Origin: Microbacteriaceae bacterium
Lineage (GTDB): Bacteria > Actinomycetota > Actinomycetes > Actinomycetales > Microbacteriaceae
Assembly: GCA_026785785.1 (NCBI GenBank)
Contig: JAJAZI010000005.1
Coordinates: 1-5,994 of the forward strand
Direction: 5' to 3'
DNA: 5,994 nucleotides
The translations under genes were made by a program, and so were the position numbers. Below, one piece after another: positions 1 to 5,502 of the stretch; the stretch's first letter is position 1; each line of letters opens with the position of its first letter. Below the pieces are notes generated by a model that was given only the letters and a program-made list of their open reading frames with translations, was not told the origin of the DNA and ran no database searches.

Positions 1-16
1 ATCGCATCCCATCGGA

Positions 17-22
17 TAGAGT
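17..22 (+). promoter_or_regulatory. Possible -10 element for the tRNA cluster
   Basis: TAGAGT fits the loose TA-N3-T pattern of an actinobacterial sigma-70-type -10 element and lies about 28 bases before the first tRNA, leaving room for a short 5' leader. The matching -35 box would fall at or before the window edge and cannot be assessed. This is a positional guess only. Confidence 0.25.
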
Positions 23-49
23 TCCAAAGCACGCAGAGATGCGAGTAAT

Positions 50-121
50 GCGGATGTGGCGCAGTGGTAGCGCATCACCTTGCCAAGGTGAGGGTCGCGA
101 GTTCGAATCTCGTCATCCGCT
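50..121 (+). tRNA. tRNA-Gly (GCC)
   Basis: Complete cloverleaf of 72 bases. The acceptor arms GCGGATG (50-56) and CATCCGC (114-120) pair perfectly, with U73 at 121, as usual for bacterial tRNA-Gly. The anticodon stem TCACC/GGTGA encloses the loop TTGCCAA, placing anticodon GCC at 82-84, which reads GGC and GGU. The T-loop GTTCGAAT is canonical. The CCA end is not encoded (next bases are CGA), so it must be added by CCA-adding enzyme. It is first of three tRNA genes on the same strand, probably one transcript ending at the terminator at 351-375. Confidence 0.97.
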
Positions 122-170
122 CGAAATATGTCTCACGTGGTAGTTGCACGTGGCGTGGGAAACCACACAT

Positions 171-241
171 GGTGGCGTGGCCGAGAGGCGAGGCAGCGGC
201 CTGCAAAGCCGTCCACACGGGTTCAAATCCCGTCGCCACCT
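171..241 (+). tRNA. tRNA-Cys (GCA)
   Basis: Complete cloverleaf of 71 bases. Acceptor arms GGTGGCG (171-177) and CGCCACC (234-240) pair perfectly. Discriminator U73 (241) is the known identity base for cysteinyl-tRNA synthetase. The anticodon stem GCGGC/GCCGT encloses CTGCAAA, giving anticodon GCA at 203-205. The T-arm ACGGG/CCCGT with loop TTCAAAT is canonical. CCA is not encoded. It lies 49 bases after tRNA-Gly and 31 bases before tRNA-Val. It is probably the only kind of Cys tRNA the cell needs, because GCA reads both UGC and UGU. Confidence 0.97.
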
Positions 242-272
242 CGGCAGTACACTTGAAATACCGAATAAGCAT

Positions 273-344
273 GAGCGATTGGCGCAGCGGTAGCGCGCTT
301 CCCTGACACGGAAGAGGTCGCTGGTTCGATCCCAGTATCGCTCA
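273..344 (+). tRNA. tRNA-Val (GAC)
   Basis: Complete cloverleaf of 72 bases. Acceptor arms GAGCGAT (273-279) and ATCGCTC (337-343) pair perfectly, with A73 at 344 as expected for tRNA-Val. The anticodon stem CTTCC/GGAAG encloses CTGACAC, giving anticodon GAC at 305-307, which reads GUC and GUU. The T-arm GCTGG/CCAGT has a normal loop. CCA is not encoded. It is the last gene of the Gly-Cys-Val cluster, an arrangement common in actinobacteria, and is followed seven bases later by an intrinsic terminator. Confidence 0.97.
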
Positions 345-350
345 CAAGAT

Positions 351-375
351 AAACCCCCGGTCAGCCGGGGGTTTT
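351..375. terminator. Intrinsic terminator after tRNA-Val, probably bidirectional
   Basis: A perfect GC-only stem, CCCCCGG (354-360) with CCGGGGG (365-371), closes on the four-base loop TCAG. It is flanked by AAA before and TTTT after, so on the plus strand the hairpin is followed by a U-tract and will end the tRNA transcript. Read on the minus strand, the same hairpin is followed by TTTATCTT, so it can also stop transcripts coming from the right. Confidence 0.92.
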
Positions 376-654
376 GTCTTTAACTGGTGGCCTAAGGATG
401 TCCCCGTACGCAGCGGGGTCACGATTGTCGTCTGTTGTGGAGCACGCCTCCGCCGAGGGAAATCCGAATCTCGCCACGATCAGCTTCGTCGAGTGCTCGG
501 GTTCATCTCGGAGGTATGAACCCCAACTCCCCGGCCGTCGTGGTTGCCACCGAACGGGATTCGGCAACTGGAAAATAGTTCCGAGCGCCGCTGCCTCGAA
601 TTTATTGTCGACGGACAATTTGAAGCTGCCGTCGAGTCGACGTGCCTCTGTCAT
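361..654 (-). CDS. Possible small hypothetical protein (97 aa)
   Basis: I do not recognise this protein. The ATG at 654 is preceded on its own strand by a purine-rich GAGGGGCGAGC, an acceptable ribosome-binding site at good spacing, so I prefer it to an upstream in-frame ATG at 705. The product begins MTEARRLDGSF and has a Trp/Arg/Pro-rich middle (VRWQPRRPGSWGSY) followed by a hydrophobic patch (KLIVARFGF). It has no signal peptide or membrane segment. The TGA stop lies inside the loop of the tRNA terminator, so its last codons are the hairpin arm. G/C at third positions is clearly weaker than in the neighbouring genes, and a competing open frame exists on the plus strand, so it may be recently acquired DNA or not a gene at all. 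Confidence 0.4.
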   Translation of the reverse strand: MTEARRLDGSFKLSVDNKFEAAALGTIFQLPNPVRWQPRRPGSWGSYLRDEPEHSTKLIVARFGFPSAEACSTTDDNRDPAAYGDILRPPVKDKTPG

Positions 655-871
655 GCTCGCCCCTCGCGATCGGCAACCCGAATGAATCGTGTTGGTCGTG
701 AGCATGCGTGTGCACGGCTTGCTTTCGGCTTCGCGCGGTTAGCCCGCCTCGACTTCGCGCAGCCAAAGCCCACACCCAAGCGCGGTGACAGTCACGCGCT
801 GTGTCCTCCCTTGACCTCCATCGCGCTTTCAGTTCAGCCTTGAGCTGGGGGCGTTGCCGGTCGGGGTGGAG
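655..871. other. Gap without a convincing gene; contains a quasi-palindrome
   Basis: No long open frame with good codon use is seen here on either strand. The stretch lies between two minus-strand reading frames. It holds short direct repeats (CTTCGCGC at 729-736 and 753-760), a strong inverted repeat at 779-800 and a tiny minus-strand open frame of 18 codons at 739-795 preceded by GGAGG. Together these could form a leader or operator region for the small minus-strand frame at 361-654, but no clear promoter boxes are visible. Confidence 0.4.
779..800. repeat. Inverted repeat, operator-like
   Basis: Left arm AGCGC plus GTGAC (with one extra G between them at 784) and right arm GTCAC plus GCGCT (791-800) are complementary over ten pairs around a single central A at 790. 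With a one-base centre it cannot form a normal RNA hairpin at full length, so a binding site for a dimeric DNA-binding protein is more likely than a terminator. No regulator gene is nearby to name. Confidence 0.55.
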
Positions 872-1510
872 TCAGGAGCTCTCGACGGACACGGTTGCGG
901 CACGTGACATCGCCCCGGCGAGTGAGGTGTCATGGGCGACACCAGTGGCGTATCTCTCGGGATCGGCGAGATAGACCGCCTGCCGCGCCGCGAGGCTCGG
1001 GTCACCGTTCTGGGCCTCGGTGAAGCGCCGCGCCCACGCCCCCGTTGGGGCCACGGTCGACACATATTCAGCGGTAGCGGTAGCGTCGTGGAGGGTTACC
1101 ATCCGATCGAATGCCCGCGAGCGCACCTCGGACACGATGGCGTCACCCTCGGCAGAGCTGAGCATGTCGAGCGTGGAATACATTCGGTCGAGGATTGCCG
1201 AGAGGCGGCTCGGGTCGGCTGCGGCAATGATCCGGTCGAGTCGCTGGCCAGCCGCCAACATCCGTTCGACCTTCGCCAACTCGTTGGCGGCGAGGGCGAA
1301 GTGGTCAGCAGAGCGCGGCATCAGGGCGCCGAGCGCGGAACCCCGACGGCCTTCGATCTGAACGTCGGCGAGTGTGGCGGCTGCAGGGTCATTGCGATCG
1401 CCGCGCACCAGCTTGGCCCATCGCTGACTCTCAGCATCCGCTGTGAGGTTCGGATCTCTGAACCTCAGGGCCGCAGCGAGCCGATCTCGAGGGGACTCGA
1501 TCCGGCTCAT
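872..1510 (-). CDS. Hypothetical protein, 212 aa, helix-rich, unrecognised
   Basis: I do not recognise the family. The frame is open for 212 codons with good third-position G/C preference, and its product reads like a genuine soluble protein rich in Ala, Leu, Arg and Asp with long predicted helices, for example residues around LAKVERMLAAGQRLDRIIAAA and a C-terminal part with YLADPERYATG. There are no Cys residues, no signal peptide and no membrane helix. ATG at 1510 is preceded directly by an in-frame TAG, so the frame cannot start earlier. GGGAG three bases upstream is a short-spaced ribosome site, and a later start is possible. Its first 23 codons are antisense to the start of the CoxE-like frame at 1443-2105, an unusual head-to-head overlap that suggests this gene was brought next to, or partly into, the cox remnant by rearrangement. 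No partner gene suggests a role. Confidence 0.72.
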   Translation of the reverse strand: MSRIESPRDRLAAALRFRDPNLTADAESQRWAKLVRGDRNDPAAATLADVQIEGRRGSALGALMPRSADHFALAANELAKVERMLAAGQRLDRIIAAADPSRLSAILDRMYSTLDMLSSAEGDAIVSEVRSRAFDRMVTLHDATATAEYVSTVAPTGAWARRFTEAQNGDPSLAARQAVYLADPERYATGVAHDTSLAGAMSRAATVSVESS

Positions 1511-2105
1511 CTACTCCCAGCGCCGCACGCGGTCCCGGCGCCTCGTGCTGTTGTGCGACGTCTCCGCGTCGATGGAGCCGTACACTCGGGTATTCCTCTC
1601 GCTGCTGCAGGGCTCCGTCGTCGGCGCCGGCGCCGAGGCATTCGTGTTCTCGACCCGCCTGACGCGGTTGACGCGGCAGCTCGCCACACGGAACCCCGAC
1701 CAGGCACTCGCGCGTGCCGCCTCCGCCGCGAGCGACTGGGCCGGCGGCACGCGCCTCGCCGGGAGCATCCGGAGCTTCGTCGACGACCACGGCCGCCGGG
1801 GTCTCGCTCGGGGTGCAAGGGTCGTAGTGTTGTCTGACGGATGGGCACACGATGCGCCGGAGCTCGTCGGGGAGCAGATGGCGCGACTGAGCCAGCTCGC
1901 CTACCGAATCGTGTGGGTGAATCCGAGGAAGGTCGCCGTGGACTACCAGCCGCTCGTCGGCGGCATGGCCGCCGCGCTGCCCTACTGCGACGCCTCCGTG
2001 AGCGGGCACAGCTATCGGGCACTGACCGAAGTGGCGGCGGCGATCCGCGCCAACCGCCCACCACACCCCGAGAGACAAAGAGGCCCAGACAATGCAACTC
2101 GATAG
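1443..2105 (+). CDS. CoxE-like von Willebrand A domain protein, N-terminally truncated (possible pseudogene)
   Basis: The product (220 aa) is the C-terminal part of a CoxE-type protein. The vWA domain is complete. The metal-ion-dependent adhesion site is present as D39-V-S41-A-S43, T103 in GGTRL and D132 in LSDG, and the family ending PLVGGMAAALPYCD...VSGH is at 169-189. CoxE works with the MoxR-type AAA+ ATPase CoxD in maturing the Mo/Cu active site of aerobic CO dehydrogenase. Full-length relatives are roughly 350-400 aa. The N-terminal helical region is missing, and an in-frame TGA at 1425-1427 prevents any longer product. The GTG at 1443 has no visible ribosome site, so translation is doubtful. 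The end overlaps the CoxG-like gene by 14 bases, as in an intact operon. The CoxE-like assignment is firm. Whether it is expressed is not. Confidence 0.75.
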   Translation: MRFGSLNLRAAASRSRGDSIRLIYSQRRTRSRRLVLLCDVSASMEPYTRVFLSLLQGSVVGAGAEAFVFSTRLTRLTRQLATRNPDQALARAASAASDWAGGTRLAGSIRSFVDDHGRRGLARGARVVVLSDGWAHDAPELVGEQMARLSQLAYRIVWVNPRKVAVDYQPLVGGMAAALPYCDASVSGHSYRALTEVAAAIRANRPPHPERQRGPDNATR

Positions 2106-2778
2106 CTCCTTTTCCGTCGTTGCCCCCATCGACGAGGTGTGGCAGACCATCATGGACTTCGAGCGGCTGGCCGGGTGCGTGCCGGGCGCGCAGATCCTCA
2201 ACAAGCTCTCCGACGACGCCTATCAGATCGGCCTCCAGGTGAAGATGGGCCCGGTGACGATGAAGTACAGGGGCCAGATGACCGTGCTCGAGCGGGACGC
2301 GGATGCTCATCGCGCCGTGTTCGAGGGAAAGGCGCAGGAGATCCGAGGCCAGGGCACCGCGCAGCGGTCGGCGACGTCGACCCTCGTCGAGGTCGACGGG
2401 GCGCCGCAGGGCACGGTCAGCGCGGACATCTCCCTCTCCGGCAAGGTCGCCGCGATGGGCAAGGGTGTCATCGGTAACGTCACGGACCAGATGATGACTC
2501 TCTTCGCCACGAACCTGCAGTTGATGGTGGAATCCCCGGCGACTCCGGAGGCCCCGGCGGCCCCGGCGGAGTCGGCCCCGACCACCCCTGCTGTGGGGCC
2601 GAGTCTCGACGCGATGTCGCTCGCGAAGGGCATCGTCATGGACCAGTTCAGCAGCCCGGCCAAGCTGATCGGCCTGATCGTGGCGGTCGCCTTCGTCGCG
2701 TACCGCGTCGGCACCTTCGTCTCGGCCCGCCGATGGCTCAGGCTGAGCGCCGCGCGGGGGTTCTCCCCAGATGCGTGA
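2092..2778 (+). CDS. coxG: CoxG-like SRPBCC family protein with C-terminal membrane anchor
   Basis: A 228-residue protein of the carbon monoxide dehydrogenase subunit G family. Residues 1-147 form an SRPBCC (START-like) lipid-binding fold with family motifs CVPGAQ (29-34), KMGPV (51-55), GQGTAQ (87-92) and GKVAAMGKGVIG (117-128). A Pro/Ala/Thr linker (about 148-170) leads to a hydrophobic helix KLIGLIVAVAFVAYRVG (191-207) followed by arginines, an inside-positive C-terminal membrane anchor. Known members tether molybdenum CO dehydrogenase to the membrane and are proposed to carry quinone between enzyme and respiratory chain. ATG at 2092 has AAAGAGG eight bases upstream. The gene overlaps the CoxE-like frame by 14 bases and the XdhC-like gene by 8, so translation is probably coupled. 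It looks intact, although no CO dehydrogenase genes are in the window. It could serve another xanthine dehydrogenase-family enzyme. Confidence 0.9.
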   Translation: MQLDSSFSVVAPIDEVWQTIMDFERLAGCVPGAQILNKLSDDAYQIGLQVKMGPVTMKYRGQMTVLERDADAHRAVFEGKAQEIRGQGTAQRSATSTLVEVDGAPQGTVSADISLSGKVAAMGKGVIGNVTDQMMTLFATNLQLMVESPATPEAPAAPAESAPTTPAVGPSLDAMSLAKGIVMDQFSSPAKLIGLIVAVAFVAYRVGTFVSARRWLRLSAARGFSPDA

Positions 2779-3904
2779 TGTGCTCGGCCCTCTCCTGGCG
2801 GGCTGGGGGAGCGGCGGCACGGCAGGCCTCGCCACCGTCGTGCGCACCTTCAATTCTGCTCCCAGGCCGGCCGGAGCGTCGATGCTCGTCACCACGGAGG
2901 GGGAGGCGGTCGGCTCGGTCTCCGGCGGCTGCGTCGAGGCGGCCGTCTACGAGCTCGCCACGGAGGTCATCGCTGACGGCCGCCCGCAGCTCGTGCGCTA
3001 CGGCATCACCGACGACGACGCGTTCGCGGTCGGCCTCACCTGCGGCGGAATCCTCGACGTGTTCGTCGAGCCCATCTCGCCGACGACGTTCCGCGAGCTC
3101 GACTCGGTGCGGCAGGACATCGAGGACTCCGCACCGGTGGCGGTTGCCACCGTAATCGAGCATCCCGACGAGAGCCGGCTCGGCCGCCACCTCGTCATCC
3201 GTGCGCACGGATTCGAGGGCAGCCTCGGCTCCGACCGTGCCGACGGTGCCGTCAGTGACGATGCGCTGGGCATGCTCGCGGCCGGCCGGAACAGCATCCT
3301 GACCTACGGGCCGGACGGTGAACGTCGAGGCGAGGGGATGAGCGTTTTCATCAGCAGCTTCGCGCCGCGCCCCCGCATGCTCGTGTTCGGGGCGATTGAC
3401 TTCGCCGCGGCTCTGGCCCGGCTGGGCACCTTCCTCGGCTACCGGGTCACCGTCTGCGACGCCCGATCGGTGTTCGCCACCGAGCGGAGGTACCCGGGGT
3501 CCGAGGTGGTCGTCGACTGGCCGCACCGTTATCTTACCGAGCAGTTCGCCGGCGGGCTCGTCGACGAGCACACCGTCATCTGCGTGCTGACGCACGATCC
3601 GAAGTTCGATGTGCCTCTGCTCGAGGTGGCACTGCGCGGACCGCGGGTCGCCTACGTCGGCGCGATGGGGTCCAGGCTCACCCACGACGACCGCCTCGCC
3701 CGCCTCCGCGAGGTCGGGCTCGGCGACGACGAGCTGTCGCTCCTGCACAGCCCGATCGGCCTCGACCTGGGCTCACGAACCCCCGAGGAGACCGCCGTTT
3801 CGATCGCCGCCGAGATCATCTCCCTGCAGTGGGGCGGAAGCGGCCGGCCGCTCCGCACACTCGCCGACCGCATCCACCACGAGGAGACGGTCGAACCCGC
3901 CTAG
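2771..3904 (+). CDS. XdhC/CoxF-like molybdenum hydroxylase maturation factor
   Basis: A full-length 377-residue XdhC/CoxI family protein. The N-terminal XdhC_CoxI domain (about 14-77) carries LATVVRTFNSAPRPAG and the hallmark SVSGGCVEAAVYE with Cys54. A second conserved TCGG has Cys91. The C-terminal Rossmann-type XdhC_C domain (about 202-350) starts MLVFGAIDFAAAL and includes CDAR, VDWPH, YVGAMGSR and the signature GLDLGSRTPEETAVSIAAEI. Family members bind molybdenum cofactor, protect its sulfurated form and deliver it to xanthine dehydrogenase or CO dehydrogenase apo-enzymes in the cytoplasm. ATG at 2771 overlaps the CoxG-like stop by 8 bases. Its ribosome site is weak (GGGG about nine bases upstream), which agrees with coupled translation. 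The stop TAG lies within the first copy of a 16-base tandem duplication, and the convergent gene ends 16 bases further on. Confidence 0.9.
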   Translation: MRDVLGPLLAGWGSGGTAGLATVVRTFNSAPRPAGASMLVTTEGEAVGSVSGGCVEAAVYELATEVIADGRPQLVRYGITDDDAFAVGLTCGGILDVFVEPISPTTFRELDSVRQDIEDSAPVAVATVIEHPDESRLGRHLVIRAHGFEGSLGSDRADGAVSDDALGMLAAGRNSILTYGPDGERRGEGMSVFISSFAPRPRMLVFGAIDFAAALARLGTFLGYRVTVCDARSVFATERRYPGSEVVVDWPHRYLTEQFAGGLVDEHTVICVLTHDPKFDVPLLEVALRGPRVAYVGAMGSRLTHDDRLARLREVGLGDDELSLLHSPIGLDLGSRTPEETAVSIAAEIISLQWGGSGRPLRTLADRIHHEETVEPA

Positions 3905-3921
3905 CGTCGAACCCGCCTCGC
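3890..3921. repeat. 16-base imperfect tandem duplication at a gene end
   Basis: GTCGAACCCGCCT occurs at 3890-3902 and again at 3906-3918, exactly 16 bases apart. The two 16-base units differ at one position (TAGC against TCGC). The first copy contains the stop codon of the XdhC-like gene and the second forms nearly the whole gap to the convergent gene. No terminator hairpin is visible between the two convergent genes. Confidence 0.85.
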
Positions 3922-5393
3922 TACTGGACCGGCTTCGCGTACGGCGCGCCGAGAAGGAACAGGTACGGGTCGACGCGAGTGCCGTTGATGCGGATCTCCA
4001 GGTGGAGGTGCGGGCCGGTGCTGGCGCCGGTCGTGCCGACGAGTCCGACGACCTGACCCGCACGCACCTGCGCGCCAACGGCGAGAGTCGTCGGGTCCTT
4101 CATGTGCATCATCTGGCTCTGGACGCGATCGCGGTGCAGGATGCTGATCCAGTTGCCAGCTCCTCCCGTCGACGTCGCGCTCTTCGCGACGACGACCCCG
4201 TCGGCGAGGCTCCGGATCGGCATGCCCAGGATTCCTGTCTTCGCGTAGTCGGTGCCGTAGTGCATGCTCACGAGCCGGGTGATCGGGTGCACCCTCGTGC
4301 CGAATGACGAGGTGATGGGCACGAACGACTCGAACGGCTGGCTGAAGCCGAGCAGGGCGCCGCTGCGCGAGAGGTCTGTCGTGCATTCGACGAGGTTCTC
4401 GACGTTCTGGGTGAGCGACGCGGGCCCGCCGAGGAGCACGAGCCTGGTCGTGCCCATGTCGCGCAGGCTCGTGAGTATGTCTGCCGGCACGCAGTTGCCC
4501 GGAACGATGAACAGCGGCGCGGAGTCCCTGGCCGCCAGCGCAGCTCCGGAGAGGGCGTCGGGGTAGTCGGTTCCCTTGGCGAGGTAGGCGACCGGGGCGG
4601 TCTGATAGGTACTCCGGTTGACCTCGTTCGAGGTGACGTAGCGGTCACTACCGGACAGCCGCTTCACACCGTCGGCACCGAAGATCGTGGCGAACGACGA
4701 CTCGATGGCCGGAGAGACGCTCGCGGGTCCGCCGGCGATCGAGACGCTCGTGACGCCGAGGTGGGTCATCGCCTCGATGGTCGCGGCATCCACCTCGGAG
4801 CCGGCTCCGGGAACGAGGAACACCGGGATGCGGTCCCCGCCGGCCGCGGCCGACGAGGTGAGCGCATCGGGGAACTTCTCTCCGGTCGCGACGAACGCCG
4901 AGATGACGCTCCCGGCCGGGAACGCGCCGAGGGCGATTGCTCGAGAGGCCGCGTAGCGGTCCGCGCCCGAGTCGCGCCGGATCGCAGGCGCCAGGAGCGC
5001 GAGGGCGTCGTACACCTCGGGGGAGACGGTCGCGGGTCCACCCGCAACGACAATGAGCCGGGGTGCGAGGCGGATGATTTCCGCTCGCACATTTTCCATC
5101 AGCACCGTCGGGTGACTGAGCAGCAGCGGTCCGCCCTGCACCGCCGCGGCAGGTGCCGCGCTCAACGCGTCGGGGAAGTTCTCACCGGAGGCGATGTAGA
5201 CCACCGGCACGCCGGGCGCGTACTGCCCCGCCACCGAGACCGATGTCGCATACCGGTCGCTACCCTGGAGGCGTTCCCAGGTTGGCGCGGTGGGCGCGGT
5301 CGGCGATGTCGCGTCGTGAGCGGCAGCTGACATCGCGGGCAGCAGGGACGCCGCCACGGCGATGATGAGTGCAGCGCCGAAGATTTTGCGCAT
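3921..5393 (-). CDS. Secreted protein with three cell-wall-binding (CWB2) repeats and an M23 metallopeptidase domain
   Basis: A 490-residue exported protein. MRKIF starts a classic signal peptide: Arg/Lys, hydrophobic core to about 20, likely cleavage after AAA at 23-25. Three CWB2 repeats follow, each with a G[SA]DRY start (44-48, 143-147, 248-252), a YPDAL/FPDAL motif (73-77, 174-178, 277-281) and a VxGGPA element (116-121, 219-224, 320-325). The M23/LytM domain occupies about 350-485: H378-xxx-D382 and H464 are the expected zinc ligands, and H430 and H462 the catalytic histidines, so it should be an active peptidoglycan endopeptidase. It probably acts in cell-wall remodelling while held at the wall. 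Two cysteines, C301 and C337, could form a disulfide around the third repeat. ATG at 5393 is chosen over an upstream in-frame ATG (5522) because the signal peptide begins there and GGGGGA precedes it. Confidence 0.94.
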   Translation of the reverse strand: MRKIFGAALIIAVAASLLPAMSAAAHDATSPTAPTAPTWERLQGSDRYATSVSVAGQYAPGVPVVYIASGENFPDALSAAPAAAVQGGPLLLSHPTVLMENVRAEIIRLAPRLIVVAGGPATVSPEVYDALALLAPAIRRDSGADRYAASRAIALGAFPAGSVISAFVATGEKFPDALTSSAAAGGDRIPVFLVPGAGSEVDAATIEAMTHLGVTSVSIAGGPASVSPAIESSFATIFGADGVKRLSGSDRYVTSNEVNRSTYQTAPVAYLAKGTDYPDALSGAALAARDSAPLFIVPGNCVPADILTSLRDMGTTRLVLLGGPASLTQNVENLVECTTDLSRSGALLGFSQPFESFVPITSSFGTRVHPITRLVSMHYGTDYAKTGILGMPIRSLADGVVVAKSATSTGGAGNWISILHRDRVQSQMMHMKDPTTLAVGAQVRAGQVVGLVGTTGASTGPHLHLEIRINGTRVDPYLFLLGAPYAKPVQ

Positions 5394-5424
5394 GGATCCC
5401 CCAATCCTGAAACAAGCTTCTCCG

Positions 5425-5452
5425 AGCGTACGTCGGGTTGCGACCATCCGAA
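5425..5452 (-). promoter_or_regulatory. Possible promoter of the CWB2-M23 gene
   Basis: On the minus strand TTCGGA (5452-5447) and TACGCT (5430-5425) are separated by 16 bases and lie about 31-60 bases before the ATG at 5393. Both boxes match sigma-70 consensus only in part. The putative -35 box overlaps the inverted repeat at 5448-5465. Low confidence. Confidence 0.25.
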
Positions 5453-5465
5453 CGTCCCCGTTCGG
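5448..5465. repeat. Inverted repeat in the divergent promoter region
   Basis: CCGAACG (5448-5454) and CGTTCGG (5459-5465) form perfect seven-base arms around TCCC. It lies between the divergent CWB2-M23 gene and thrS, and overlaps the possible -35 box of the former, so it may be an operator. There is no U-tract on either side, so it does not look like a terminator. Confidence 0.55.
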
Positions 5466-5502
5466 GCCACACCACGCGCAGGGTCGCCAATCGACGCACC
5501 GG

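Noticed and set aside
3..44. CGCATC at 3-8 with GATGCG at 39-44 as a hairpin before tRNA-Gly
   Set aside because: Six-base arms with a 30-base loop and no supporting context.
64..306. Open frames on both strands across the tRNA cluster
   Set aside because: They are translations of tRNA genes; no protein is expected there.
604..619. Inverted repeat ATTGTC-GACG-GACAAT
   Set aside because: Short arms, located within the possible small coding frame and not near a start or promoter; could easily be chance.
932..1837. 301-codon plus-strand open frame that could have been the missing CoxE N-terminus
   Set aside because: It is in a different frame from the vWA domain, has no CoxE-like helical region and ends in Arg-rich nonsense; it is the shadow of the minus-strand gene at 872-1510 and of the vWA gene.
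1507..2895. 462-codon open frame on the minus strand opposite the CoxE-like and CoxG-like genes
   Set aside because: It is very rich in Arg, His and Gly with no domain, and lies exactly opposite genes with clear motifs; it is a shadow frame caused by high GC.
2738..3748. 336-codon minus-strand open frame opposite the XdhC-like gene
   Set aside because: The composition (Arg, His, Glu, Gly rich, no hydrophobic core) is typical of an antisense shadow; the plus strand carries the conserved XdhC signature.
5448..5465. LexA/SOS box reading of the inverted repeat
   Set aside because: Gram-positive and actinobacterial LexA sites have four bases between GAAC and GTTC; here there are six.
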